In this document: piece by piece, positions 13,316 through 24,927 of the stretch | How positions within the stretch are numbered: position 1 is the first letter of the stretch | Layout: every line of letters starts with the position of its first letter | Assembly: GCA_016808115.1 (NCBI GenBank) | Contig: JAEQBH010006404.1 | Coordinates: 176,542 to 240,541 of the forward strand | Source: Tetrastigma voinierianum | Lineage: Eukaryota; Streptophyta; Magnoliopsida; Vitales; Vitaceae | Direction of reading: 5' to 3' | DNA: 64,000 nucleotides | The notes under the pieces: generated by a model | The model's input: only the letters and a program-made list of their open reading frames with translations | Told to the model about the DNA's origin: nothing | The model's database searches: none | Made by a program: the position numbers and the translations under genes

Positions 13316-14472
13316 ATATCAATGACAAATAGCCGCGGCCAAAACAAATTTGCGCCTATTGATTCACAATATAGCCGTGGTTCTAATTTTTTTTCCAACT
13401 ATAGGCTTTTGCATAGTAACAATTAAATTCCCCGGCTAAAGGTTGGTAAGAAATTTATCATCACAGTGGATTTAAATTCTAACCTGCTTATATGTATTTT
13501 TAGCCACAAAATTTTTGATCCTCACTAAATTGCTTACTATATCTTAAATTTCTTGTAGTGCGTTTTCACTAAGATAATACATGCATCATATTGTTGAGAA
13601 GATGACAAACATAACCTGACTCGTGTAGATAAGGGATATTTGGAAGAATTTCACATATAAGAAATAGCTAGCATGCACAAAAAGTCAAACAAATTTAATA
13701 ATACAGAAGAAACAAATTACATTAGAATCATATATATTCCAAAAAGCTGAAAGAGTCCTGAAATAGCTAAAGTAATATCCTTTGTCACAAACAATTAGGT
13801 CGTTGAAGAACTCCAGCTGATATGAATATCTATGGGTGTGGAAGATGATGACCGAGACTCTTGAATGTTGATGATTTTTCTTCAAAAATGCGTATAAAGA
13901 ATTTCTTCAGAAATCTATCATGATGCAATGAATCCAAAGTTAAAATCTGGAAACAAAGAAGAATAGAAAAATATTCCTTCATCATCCGTTAAAACAAAAA
14001 ACTGCAAAATAAATAGAAAAATATACCGGTACTTTTTTTCTTCAACGAACAAAATGGAAATAAGTCAATAAAAAAAACGGTGGAAATTTAGATCAAGAAA
14101 CAAACATAAATGATCACCAATTCCTTTTAACAAAAGCTTGCTAGAGTCAAGGGATACGATAACACCAACGTGCATGTCTTCAAGAAAATAAAAAGTTATA
14201 ATAATTTTTTTTTAAGGTAAGATGACTTATTAAAAGGGTCATTTGACTTGATAAGATGTCCATTTAAAATATTGAAGTATTTGAACTTGATAAGGGTCAT
14301 TTAAAAGTTATAAAAATCAATGGCATAGGAGTCATAGATCTCATAGTGCACCGTGGCCATCAATCATATCAGTCTTGAACTCAAGCTTAAATATATACCG
14401 ATTGAAGTCGAATAAATATTCAACTAAAAAAGAAAAAAACGACAACAACTCAACTTACTGAATTTTTGGTGG
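13316..14472. repeat. 3' flank of CNL copy II, shared by copies II-V
   Basis: Non-coding sequence downstream of the CNL stop codon. Related sequence follows copy III (26,505-27,395), copy IV (36,345-37,222) and copy V (46,955-48,055). The flank was therefore duplicated together with the gene body. No gene seen in it. Confidence 0.7.
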
Positions 14473-17237
14473 TCATCTTAGGCTCAGGATCGTATGACCA
14501 TCAGCATGGAACTCGTGGAAAAAGACATTGGGGACATGTTCAACTATGTGACAGTTTTGGCCATCCTGTGGTAGCATACTATATGAGAATTCTCTTGGCA
14601 TGCCACAAAAATCAATCCTCATCAGGGTTCTGAGCAGGTGAATCCCAGAAGGCACCTCCATTTGTGGGCTAGTACCAATTTCAAGACGTTCGAGAACAGG
14701 CAGTGCTCCTTCATGTATTTTCAGAGTTTTCAGTCCCTTCATGCCATAGAGACGTAATACTTTCAATTTCTGAAACCCTAATTCTGTAAAACAAAAGCAT
14801 TCACCGCCATATGCATTGCTGAGAACAAGCTTCAATAGATTAGGGAGAGCTTGGAGGACTTCCATTGGATCATAGCTTAACCCGGAATTTATTAAAACTA
14901 CACGAACTAGATTTTGAAGTACGGGAAGCCAGTCCGGGAGCCTGCTTAAGCCTCCTTGCAGACTAAGACTTCTAAGATATCTGGGTGGATCTGATATAGT
15001 TTGTAAGTTAAGAATACCATCATCCTTTGAAATTATGACTAATGATTCAAGGTACTTCATATTTGAAATGGAGGCACACATACTTGGCCCATCTTCTTCC
15101 ATAAGGTTTACAATGCCCAGTCTTCTCAATTGCCTTAGCTTTCCAGTTTCAATTAGGCCCCTCCCATTATTTGCCTCCACATAACACAGCTTCTGCAAGT
15201 CTAGCATACTGCCAATCCCCTCTCCTATGTGTACTCCTCTAGCAGTAAAGAATCCCCCTTCAGGATTGAGTTGATAAGAATAGGCTAGAATATGGCGTAG
15301 CTTTTTAAGCTTCGTGATCTCAACTGGAAGCACATCCATAGGGGAATGCTTGAGATCCAAAGTTTGTAGGTTTTGTAGCTTACCTATGGACTTTGGAAGC
15401 ATCTTGACTTTGTCCCCTCAGATCAAGTACCTCAAGTGGAATAGATTACTTCCAAATCTCTGAACACTATACAGAGGAGCATTCAAAATCCAATACTTTC
15501 AAAAGCTTAAAGTTGGAAAAGGATATACCAGTCAGGGGCATGGGCACTGCATCGATGTCAAAAAGCAAAAGTGAGCGGATCTATGCGTTTCTATTAATAG
15601 TTTCCACAGCAATAGTATTTGTTCCTTGTTGAACTGATCCGCGTCGAAATTTTCCATTGAAGCTCCAGTCTTCGTCCCCCAAAACATGACAAAAGCTCAA
15701 CTCCTCAGCCTTTTTGCGGATCATCTCACGCATCAAGTCATGGACTTTGCATCTTCTAAATTTTCCAAAATGATCCACCTCTGACAATTGAACCAAGCTT
15801 CGGTGAATCAGCTCATTCAAGTATTCTTCAGCCCTCTGTTCCAATGGCACCCCCTTTTTCTCCCTGTTCACAAATCAGCTATCCACAGGCGGATGAGTTT
15901 TGCACAATTGATCGAATAATCCTCGGGAAAAACGGCACAGTACAAGAAACAAGGCTTGAGGTAGTGAGGCGAGTCATTGTAACTGAGGGAGAGAATCTTA
16001 GTGATACTTTCAAGATGGGGATTAGTTCCTAACTGGGAGCCAAGATTGTCATTAAATTTCTTCCATTCTAGCTCATTCTTCTGTTTTGTCGATAAAGCAC
16101 CGCCAATTGCCACAATTGCAAGCGCAATCCTGCACATCTTAACAATATCAATGGAAATTTTCTTTAATTCTGAAGGACAGCAAGAATCCTGAAATGCCTT
16201 CTTACAGAAGAGTTCCCACGAACTTTCAAGGGGTAGAGGTTGAAGATTGTGAACATGATGAAATCCAGATTCTGTAACAATATCAACGTTTCTAGTTGTA
16301 ATCACTACCCTGCTGCCTCTTCTGTTTTCGGGTAAAACGTATTTAATAAATCCCCAAAACTCTAACCTCCAGACATCATCAAAAACAATGGCGTACCTTT
16401 TATCCTCCAAATACTTCTTCAGTAGACCAATAAGAGATATCTCGTCCATTGCATCCATGCCCTCAGGAATTGGCTCCTTCATTGCTTCATAGAATTTCTT
16501 GATCAGGTTCTGAAGTACCATTTCCATCTTGAATGACTGAGACACAGTGATCCAAGCACGGCAAACAAAGCGCTCCATGACCTTTTTGTTGTCATAAACC
16601 TTCTTGGCAAGAGTCGTCTTGCCAAGGCCGCCCATGCCCACAACCGAAATCACAGTTCGTTCTGCTGCTCCCTCTACCAGCCAGTTTATCAATCTGCCCT
16701 TTGGGAGATCTCAATACCCAGCCAATTCTGGCTTCTTCAATGAAAAGAGATGTCACTCGTGGATCATGCCATGGAACATTTTTTCACTGTGCCACCATCC
16801 TTGCTCAAATGAACTAATAAACCCATAACTTGAACTTTCTTCCTTCAGTTTACCCACTTTTAGCTTCAGATCCTTGACCTTGGAGGCTATCTCATGGCGT
16901 GGTTTCAGTTTCGCGATCAGACAAGAAACTTTAGAGAGGAAATCAAATATGACCCCACTCCGACGAGGGCGATTTGCGAAATGATGTATGTATTCATCGA
17001 CAAGATCTTCTATGGAATAAGCAGTCTCCCTTAGCTCTTGGACCCAAGCTTTAAGGCCATGGCCAGATGGTGTCTCCTTCTCGGCCTTAGTATCTGCATC
17101 CTTTAGGAAAGCTTGATGCATAAGAGCTGTCTTTTGATATCTTCAACTTCGGTGTGGAAACCTCTCAATAATATGGCTTCTTCAGTGAGCAAGGAGAGCA
17201 ACCTATCGATGACCACTGTAACGGCGATCTCTGCCAT
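14473..17237 (-). pseudogene. CC-NB-ARC-LRR (RPM1-like) resistance gene, copy II, frameshifted
   Basis: An intracellular immune receptor gene of the CNL class, intronless, about 920 codons, the usual length for RPM1-like proteins. The start was chosen at 17,237 because it opens MAEIAVTVVIDRLLSLLTEE, a typical Rx-type coiled-coil start. The CC continues at 16,753-17,121. NB-ARC lies at 15,868-16,692: P-loop GMGGLGKTT (16,612-16,638), kinase-2 VFDDVW, RNBS-B GSRVVITTRN, a damaged GLPL motif (KMCRIALAIVAIGG) and RNBS-D CFLYCAVFPEDYS. The winged-helix end and MHD-like motif VHDLMRE are in 15,581-15,871. LRRs are in 14,473-15,402, ending at a stop. Frame breaks occur near 17,122, 16,755, 16,700, 15,875 and twice between 15,581 and 15,402. 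The protein cannot be made as written. Either it is a young pseudogene or the consensus contains indel errors. Family assignment is firm. Confidence 0.85.
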
Positions 17238-18580
17238 CTCTTCCTTCCCCTTTTCTTACTTCATCTGAGTTTTGAGCAAGGTAGACTGATAATGTCTGCT
17301 CTACCAGTTCTTGACCCCAAGTCGTCTCGGTCTTTAAGCCCCGTCCACCACATAAATGATGCCCCTTATCCATCCGCCTACTTTACCAATAAATTAGTAA
17401 AGTTTGGAGCAAAATTATTTTTTTTTTAAATTCCTAATAGAAATTTCCCTTAAAAATAACAAAAATGTCTTTGAAAAATAATGACAAATATATGCAAACA
17501 ACTTTTCCGACAAATTCTGTAAAAATAGGTAAATTTTTGAAAAATTGGTAAATTTTTTTGAAAATTATATAAAAATAGGAAAAAATTATGAAATAAATTC
17601 TGAAAATTATATAAAATAGGTAAAATTTTGAAAATATCTAAAAATAAAACAACTTCAAATATAAAACTTTTTTGAAAAAAACTAAATATATGAAAAAAAA
17701 TTCGACATTTAATTAAAAAATAGAATAAAAAATTATATTGATGATGAGAAGAATTATATTGATTATGATTTTCTTTATTTAGAATTTGATGTAGATCCAT
17801 GAGTGTTTGTTTTGTTTTGGAACTTAGAATTTTTGTGAAGGTGACAAATATTAATGATGTTTGTTATTTTTGCTTATTATTTTGTTTTGTAAATGTTTGT
17901 GAATATTATAAACATTAGTAATTACCAGTTATGATTTTATTGATATTTTTCTCTCTGTTTCTCTTGATGTTTTTCTCATTCAAAGTGATTAATTTTCACT
18001 TCAATTTTAGTTGTAAATGATTTAATTGCAATCATTTTACAACAAAACTATGAAATTGGGAAGGGTACAAAATGCAAAGAACGTAATTATCCCTTATATT
18101 CTTAGTTTTTTTCCATATTCTTTGTACTTCCTTTTGTTTCACTTTTTTCTTGTTTTAAAAAGTGCTTTATATTAAGTAGCAATGTTGATATTTAATTATA
18201 ATAATTACACTCACAATTAATGAAAACTATGAGCAATTATTCTTACCCTTCTAAGTTCCAACAATTCTTATTGAAATTTATTTGAAGAAACAATCAAATT
18301 GATATTTTAGATTGAAAAAAAAAAATCTTAAAATTGGGGAATGTATAAAGAGATGACCAATATGAATATTTCCTATGAGGAGAATCAAAGGACCAATATG
18401 AACCATCTCAAGGTTCAACTCATCAGAAAGAAACCATATAAGTGGTTAGTTTGTAACAAAGGAATATGATAACAATGACAATCTTCAATTCCCATGCCCC
18501 TTTACAACAACAAAGGGATGAGGACAACACAAACAAACAAACAAATACTAAGAATGTTGAATGTAAAATATATAATTTTT
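17238..18580. other. 5' flank of CNL copy II and AT-rich intergenic DNA
   Basis: 17,240-17,900 matches 39,960-40,830 upstream of CNL copy IV. It includes a degenerate A/T-rich tandem-like stretch (17,500-17,720) built of 'aaattttgaaaattatataaaaatagg'-like pieces. This is where the resistance gene promoter should be, but no TATA box could be assigned in such AT-rich sequence. 17,900-18,580 holds no gene that I can see. Confidence 0.5.
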
Positions 18581-19511
18581 ATCTACGGGGTATTTGTATC
18601 CTCATTTAGCCGAAAAGCCATCAGATTATTTGAGCTTTCAAGGAAAATCACTTCATGAAAGCTTGAACAACTCACTTGGCACTGGCCAGCTGGGTGCGGA
18701 GGAGCTTGGCGGCAGCAACCATGTTGCTGAGAGCAGGGTTCACCTTCAGGTGATTGGTTTTTCGCCTTGAGGCCACAATCTGGGTTCACCCAAAGGATGT
18801 CGGTCTCAAGGACTGCAAGCATCTGTTGATCTGATCTACGATTTCCTTCTGGTGGATGGTATCCTGGGGGAGGGATGTCGATACTAATTCAGGACCAATA
18901 CCAGCTCCATACTTCACTTCCTCGAAGACTGAGGAGGAGCCGCCTGATCTGGAGTTCTCGATGCAGACTACGCCAGCATCCATGTTTATGATCGAGTGAA
19001 TGATGTCGTTGAAGTTGGAGTAGCACATGTGAGTATGAATCTGTTGGTTAATATTAATGCAATGTTCAGAATTCTACTCACTGTTTTATTTCATTTTGCA
19101 TACATTTCTTGATAGCCCAACCCACTCAACTTAGGATCTTGATTTACCTACCTTATTAATACTCAAATATGAACACTATTTGAAGGTATAAATATTTTCC
19201 AAACCAATTCAAATGACCAATAAATTTCCTAAAAATGAAAAGACAAAGAACCTGGGTAGTGTCTTCAACACTGCAGTTAGTGATCCTGAAGGAGTGAATT
19301 GGCCCATCTGGGGCCAGGGGAAGCCTGCTCAGACTTCCTAAGCGGCAAACCTTCCCTCAGAGCAGCTTCATCAATCTGGATAACTGTAATGCCTGCTCTT
19401 TCAAGATCCTCAACCTCATCCTTGATGGCCAAAGCAATCTGATAGCAAGTCTCCGATCTGATATCAGGTACAAGCATTACATTCAGAAATCATAACAAAA
19501 TCCTAAAAACC

Positions 19512-19811
19512 TGTTAAACGCTCAACTCTCTTAAAAGCTCAAGCTTGTAGGATTTGAATTTAATACAAATGTCACAAGCTTCACACCCCTCCCCACATGT
19601 ACGCGGTCCCATACCCGCCAAGATACGAGAGCATCATAATCCACATGACTTTCAAACCAACTAATGGGAATCAAATATTCAAATTTGCAAAAAAAGGGTT
19701 CAAACCCAAGAAATCCTATCAAACCAAGTTTTGATACCATGTTAAATGATCAACTCTCTTAAAAGCTCAAACTAATAGGATTTAGATTTAATACAAAAAT
19801 CATGCTTCACA
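19512..19811 (-). mobile_element. TRIM retrotransposon in a METE intron (element 1)
   Basis: Two direct repeats of about 72 bp (19,512-19,583 and 19,740-19,811) flank about 156 bp of internal sequence. Next to the right repeat, the minus strand reads TGGTATCAAAACTTGG, a match to the initiator-Met tRNA primer site used by many plant retrotransposons. Flanking pentamers are aaacc and aaatc, a near-perfect target duplication. No protein is encoded. It lies between exons 9 and 10 of METE and is the same family as 20,812-21,103. Confidence 0.7.
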
Positions 19812-20811
19812 AAATCAACTGAGATAAATTTGGTTGGTTTAATCTTCTTACCTGGGCTGGTCATTTCTGACAAAGGACCAGTTGAGTATGGTAACAGGTC
19901 CGGTTAGCATTCCCATTAAGTGTTTAGTCATGCTCTGAGCCATTGAGGACCAGAAAACAGTCATGGCCTTGGGTCGACTCACATCACCATAGATGATAGG
20001 TGGCTTAACACAGCGGGAACCATAAGATTGGACCCACCCATTGACAGTGAAGGCAAAACCCGATAATGTTCCAAAAACATCCAACCATGTCATTTCTCTG
20101 CATCATCAATGCATTGATAAATCAAATGAAACTATTTGAACCTTCTTTCCCATAACAAAATGGCATTGAATTAAGTTTAGATAATTAGGCTGAGAAATTC
20201 AAATTTGGCTCTCCATGTACCAAAACATCAATATCAAGCTCCTCCTGGAGCTTGACGACTTTGTTGATTTCTTCCTTGGTGCTCTTGACATAGTCATCTT
20301 CAGAAATCCTGAAAAAGAGCATAAATATCATAGATGTGACAAAAGATCAGACCATAGCAGTGATTTGGAGGAAATACTATATCTATAGAAGTAGAATGCT
20401 CACTTCTTAGCCTTGAACTCACGGCGAACTCTTCTAAGATCCATGGTCTGAGGGAAAGATCCACTAGTTGTAGTCGGAAGGACTGGAAGGCCCAGCTTCT
20501 GCTGCTGAGCAGGTAATCTGGCACTGACATTTGTGGCTCGGCGGTGATCAGAACCCTTCAAAGAAGCAGCCTATAAAAAAAAAGGACATCGGTCAAAGGT
20601 AAATACTAGAGGATCATTTTGGTCCATTCAAAAAACATGTAAGAGAAATAGATTTCCTCCAAAAATGACTCACAGCCTTTTGGACATTCTCATTTGTCAC
20701 CCTCGGGGAGAATTTTCTTGAAGAATGAGCTGCAGCATTACTAAAAAAGAAGGCCTGAAATGAAGAACTTAACAGTGAGAAACTAAAAACATCCAGAAGC
20801 TGCATCATCAG

Positions 20812-21103
20812 TGTTAAATGACCAACTCTCCTACAAGCCTGCTTGTAGGATTTGGGCTTGTTTATGAATATCATGTCTTTAACACCCTACCTCATGTGCA
20901 GCCCCATATCTGCACATGGAGTGTCAAACAAAGTCCTTCATGGACTTTCAAATAAACAAATGGGGAATAAATTGCATAAAGGAGGTTCGAACCCATGACC
21001 TCCTGTCAAATCAGGATCTAATACCATGTTAAATGACCAACTCTTCTAAAAGCTCAAACTTGTAAGATTTTGGTTTAATATGAATATCATGCCTTTAACA
21101 ACA
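20812..21103 (-). mobile_element. TRIM retrotransposon in a METE intron (element 2)
   Basis: A 292-bp element. Terminal direct repeats of about 75 bp start TGTTAAATG at 20,812 and 21,027; the right repeat ends TTTAACAACA at 21,103, giving TG...CA ends. A primer-binding-site-like stretch (minus strand TGGTATTAGATCC) abuts the repeat at 21,014-21,026, and a purine run (minus strand GAGGTAGGG) abuts the other repeat. The flanking pentamer ATCAG is identical on both sides (20,807-20,811 and 21,104-21,108), a perfect target site duplication. It lies between exons 5 and 6 of METE. No coding capacity. Confidence 0.8.
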
Positions 21104-21610
21104 ATCAGTATTCCTTATTTTCAGTTTCAATAATGAACACTACTTAACAGAAAATATGAGTACCTCGTCTCTCTCACCAGACAATGCCTTAGCTAAGGCA
21201 TTTACTTCCTTTACTTTCTGTGCTGCAAATGCAAGCCATGATTTGATCTCTTTGTCAAGCTTAGTCTCATTTGCAAGATCAACAGCAGTGTGGAGAAGAG
21301 AGCAGGGAAGCAGATTAATGGCTATTGCCTGTAGAAGAACATAATGTACAGCATTGTTTAACTGGTGCTAAATAACTTCAAAAGGAACCACAAAAATGTA
21401 CTCAAGAATGAACACCTTTTCCCACTTTGTCCTCAAGAGACTTCAAAGTATTAAGGGAAACAACGAGATCATTAGCCCAAATGTTCCTTCCATCTACCAC
21501 TCCAGCAAAAAGGTATTTTCCAGAAGGAAATCCAGCATTGACTAAATCAAGGGTCTTTGTTCCACGAACAAGATCAAACCCAAATCCAGCAACACCCTTC
21601 AAAGAAGTAA

Positions 21611-21676
21611 GAGTTTGTATGCCTCAGCCGGAACATTACTGAAGAGTTTGTATGCCTCAGCCGGAACATCACTGAA
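21611..21676 (-). repeat. 33-bp in-frame tandem duplication in METE exon 4
   Basis: Units 21,611-21,643 and 21,644-21,676 are nearly identical. They duplicate the 11-residue segment SDVPAEAYKLF of the folate-side domain without shifting the frame. A one-base deletion follows directly, in the KTLTSLKG region, and does shift it. Confidence 0.85.
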
Positions 21677-22596
21677 GTATGTCTCAATAAGAACTTTCAG
21701 ACCAGACACGGTAGACTCTAGTTCAGAGTAGGCATGAGTAAATGCTTGCAAGTGGTGGGAATCAAGATCCAACACGAGGGTGGGCCTTCTCACCTAAACT
21801 GGATCCAGGTAGCACCAGCTTCCTTTTAACTCAGTCACAACTTCCTGCATTGGCATCTATTATTGCATCGTATATCAGAAACCCACAAGAAATGTATTAA
21901 ATTGACTATTCTTATTTATAGAAAAGACCTAACTCTCACTTGTAGATAGGAAGAATCTTGTCGATCAAAGAGAGAAGAGAAAATGATTTCTCCACACCCT
22001 TAGCTGGTTTTGACAACAAGCAGGGACACAGGCCAAATAATGACTGGGACAGTTTCAATTCCAAGTTGTAAATATGAAAAATTCATTAAATAAAGACTGA
22101 ACTAGAAACACCATATATGAGACCATGAAGATGCAAAATCACGTGTATCATTGTATTCCCAGCGTAAGACACGTATAACAAAAATAGGCAATGCATTTAC
22201 AAAACAGTGCCAAGAAAAAACATAGAATCACATACCTAGATCATCTAGCCTGCTCTGATTTGAAACTAAAAATCAAACACCTCTAATTGGATCATGTGTC
22301 TAGGGATTTGAAACATGATCTCCTAGCACACTAATATATTATTTTACATATGCAATGTCATAATACCAACGTAGTCAAATAAAGATAAAATTGTGGTAGA
22401 TCTTATCATAAGATAAAACCACAAAATTTGGATTTGAGCAACATAAAGAGTTACAACAAGGAACACATTGTAAGATATGGTTTAAAATTTATATGAGGGT
22501 TAAAGAGTTCAATTAGAAATTGACCATTGAATTGTCTTACAACAAGGAACTTAATCGGAAGCCGGTATATGATGGTGCCTTTGAGATTGAGAGAAG

Positions 22597-22970
22597 ACCA
22601 TAGTTTTAAAAGGCGCAAGGCACACCAAGGCGCCAAGGCCTCTTGGTTCCTTGACCTAAGGCGCCATCTTTTGTGAAGTAAAATGTAACCTTAGATGCAC
22701 ATTAATTTTATAAAATATGACTCAAAGAAGGATTCCATTAGTAAAAAAATTAAATATTCCTAATAGTTAAAGAAAATTTCAATGAAAAAAAGAGTGACAT
22801 TATATAAATTTCAATATATAATTAAAAATTTTGAGAATAAATGTATTTTAAAAAGAAACTATAGTCTATAAGGCGCGCCTCTCCAGTAAGACACATGTCT
22901 TGGAAGGCGAGACGCTATAGCTAGGGAGTGGTTGTGCCTTGAGCCTAGGTGCGCCTTTTAAAACTATGGT
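22597..22970. mobile_element. MITE with perfect 20-bp terminal inverted repeats
   Basis: The left end ACCATAGTTTTAAAAGGCGC (22,597-22,616) is the exact reverse complement of the right end (22,951-22,970). The element is 374 bp long, has no frame, and lies in the METE intron between exons 2 and 3. GAAG flanks it on both sides (22,593-22,596 and 22,971-22,974), a possible 4-bp target duplication. Sub-terminal text is rich in 'aaggcg' words; similar text near 40,870-40,970 may be a remnant of a relative. Confidence 0.75.
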
Positions 22971-23708
22971 GAAGGCTCTTTCAGCTTTCACTATAATTTG
23001 TAGTGATGCCTCCACTTTCTTTTTGGCTCCATTATGAGGGATTTGAAGCCTCAAAATGCTAGAGGAGAAAAAGGTTACCAATTTTTAGAAACATCTATAA
23101 ATTGTCCCAATCATAGTTCAACTGTAGTCTACCGATATGCCAACAAAAAATAGCGAGACTTAGCTGTGTGAACTTACAACTTCGGGCCTCCTTCTTTGAA
23201 TCTGCTTACGCCTCAGGAGATGCATAAGAGAAGTTAACATTGGGTCCCAATTAGTGGACAATGAAATGATCAGATCGTAAATCACATCCACAAGCCGCGG
23301 TTAATTACATCTTAAAAAAGACTACTATGTAATCTAAACAATTTCAATAGAAGTCATCACTCACTCAGTTTGTGTCAAACCACTTTGGTCATTTCCATGG
23401 CAGTACAGAGGAATTGCCCCAGCCATGGAAAAGTAGGTGTCAAACCCAATTTCCCGCCATTCCAACCGTATCTTCTGCCAGAACAGCACCAAGCATTGCC
23501 GTGGTATCCAACACCCGATCATAGTATGAGAAAGTGCTGCAGAATGTGTTTGATTCCCAGATCGTACCATTTGCTTCCGGGGATGATCCTAAGCTCTACG
23601 CCACCTTCCGCAAATCCTCAAAGACTACTTTTCCCATCCCAAAGATTCCAAAGCAAATCTCGATCTCTCGGGTCCCATACGAGGATAGCCCACGATGTGT
23701 GATGCCAT

Positions 23709-24600
23709 TGCTCTGCCTCACCATAACCCACCAAATATATCAATAAAACACCATCAATCACATTTCAATCATGATTCATACCATTAGAACAAAATCTTTC
23801 CCAAAACCCCAACAAATATATCAATAAAACAACAAAAACAAATATGAATATGACCAATTTTTCAAAAACAAATGAAAATTGCAAAGAACAAACATAGCCA
23901 TGCAAATGGGTATAGAAAACAAAAATCGACACATAAATCTTAACTAATGAATCCAAATATTAGATACAAAACGCAAAAAGGTGAAATGCAAACAATGGCG
24001 TAAAATAACATCAGAATCCAATCATACAAAAATGCTTCAAACCTCTCATATCACTTTAACAAGATCTTTACCAAAATCCCAACAAATATATCAATAAAAC
24101 AACAAGAACAAACATGAATACGGGAAATTCTTCAAAAACAAATGAAAATTGAAAAGAACAAAATAGCCATGCAAATGGGTACAGAAAAGAGGGCCTGAAT
24201 ATGACAAATTCAACTTAAAAGGAAACCAAATGGGCAAAAGGTGAAATGCAATGATCTCAGAAAGAACCCAATCGTAAAAGCAAAGCTTCAAAATCTTTAA
24301 AAAAACAAAAACAAAAGGAACCCAAAAGCTACCACCTTTTGGGAATACAGAACAACCAATGAAACAAAAATCCCGAAGAAAGTAAGAAAATAATAACAGA
24401 GAATCGCACAATGCGGAAGAAGGCCAGATGAGAAAAAAGAGGAAGAATACTCTTGAAAGGGAGATTGAATCCGAGAAAGAGAGATCTGCTTGTCGAGGAA
24501 GAGAGAGTGCGTGACCGACATGTGAGAGAGCAGCCAGACTTATCCTGACAATGGCTCCACCTCTCGTCCCATTTCATCTCTCCTCCGTGGGAGGCGCGGC
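23709..24600 (-). promoter_or_regulatory. probable METE 5' untranslated and promoter region
   Basis: Upstream of the METE start codon. Plant METE genes often have an intron in the 5' untranslated region, and the AT-rich stretch 23,720-24,430 would fit one. The frames seen here are hydrophobic, low in complexity and repeat-derived, so they are not called. The GC-rich border at 24,540-24,800 may hold the transcription start; an ACGT core (CTACGTGT) lies at about 24,605. Boundaries are inference. Confidence 0.3.
23791..24300. repeat. 270-bp tandem duplication upstream of METE
   Basis: Text at 23,791-23,990 reappears shifted by exactly 270 bases at 24,061-24,260, with substitutions. One shared piece is 'gccatgcaaatgggta', at 23,898 and 24,168. 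Only two units are clear; a short third trace lies at about 23,725. Confidence 0.75.
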
Positions 24601-24927
24601 CAAGCTACGTGTCCTCTTCAGATCTTCGTCCCCGCCACAAAGATCAAGCAAGGCTACTTCCAGAAGGGTGCCGCTTATTATACGACGCCCGGAAGAGATC
24701 GGGCGCCGAGATCCGTGACGGGCGACTACATCGGTCGCGACGAGCACGCCATTTCATTGTCGCCGACTAATCGCGGAAATCGAAAGGGAGTAAAGGCGGC
24801 GGAGCCATGGTGCAGAGGGCAATGACGGTGAAGAATCGATGAATTTGAGAAACTTCGCCGGTTACCATTATAGACGATGACGAATATCGCCGGCAAAGAA
24901 ATAAGTTAGGTTTTTGAGAGGATTTTG

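Larger units (their letters stand above)
18672..23708 (-). pseudogene. METE: cobalamin-independent methionine synthase gene, frameshifted as sequenced
   Basis: 5-Methyltetrahydropteroyltriglutamate-homocysteine methyltransferase makes methionine by moving the methyl group of 5-methyl-THF (triglutamate) to homocysteine, with a zinc at the active site. Starts at 23,708 (MASHIVGYPRMGP). Coding exons on the minus strand, placed by GT/AG and similarity: 23,365-23,708; about 23,175-23,262; 21,940-22,065; 21,416-21,844; 21,164-21,328; 20,674-20,754; 20,404-20,570; about 20,212-20,308; 19,852-20,097; 19,252-19,457; 18,672-19,040 (ends LASAK-like, TGA). Zinc ligand motifs are visible: HTHMCYS, IENSRS and NPDCG; also IDEAALREGLPLR. 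Introns prove it is not a processed copy. Small frameshifts break exons 1, 2, 3, 4, 9, 10 and 11, while most splice sites are intact. Exon 4 has an in-frame 33-bp duplication. It is either a recently dead paralogue or a live gene with consensus errors. Confidence 0.85.

Noticed and set aside
12967..13426. Four overlapping frames on both strands
   Set aside because: At most one can be real; none has a recognised domain, so only one island is reported.
15844..16828. Plus-strand frames of 62-74 codons over CNL copy II
   Set aside because: Shadows of the minus-strand NB-ARC coding sequence.
17450..17800. Minus-strand 116-codon Phe/Ile-rich frame
   Set aside because: Falls in A/T-rich tandem-like flank; the parallel flank at 40,330-40,700 does not keep the frame.
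23370..23746. Plus-strand frames of 70 and 110 codons
   Set aside because: Shadows of METE exon 1 on the minus strand.
23765..24577. Several minus-strand frames of 60-106 codons rich in Phe, Leu and Val
   Set aside because: They lie in AT-rich, tandemly duplicated leader DNA upstream of METE; the hydrophobic character follows from the T-rich strand and the frames do not agree between the two repeat units.
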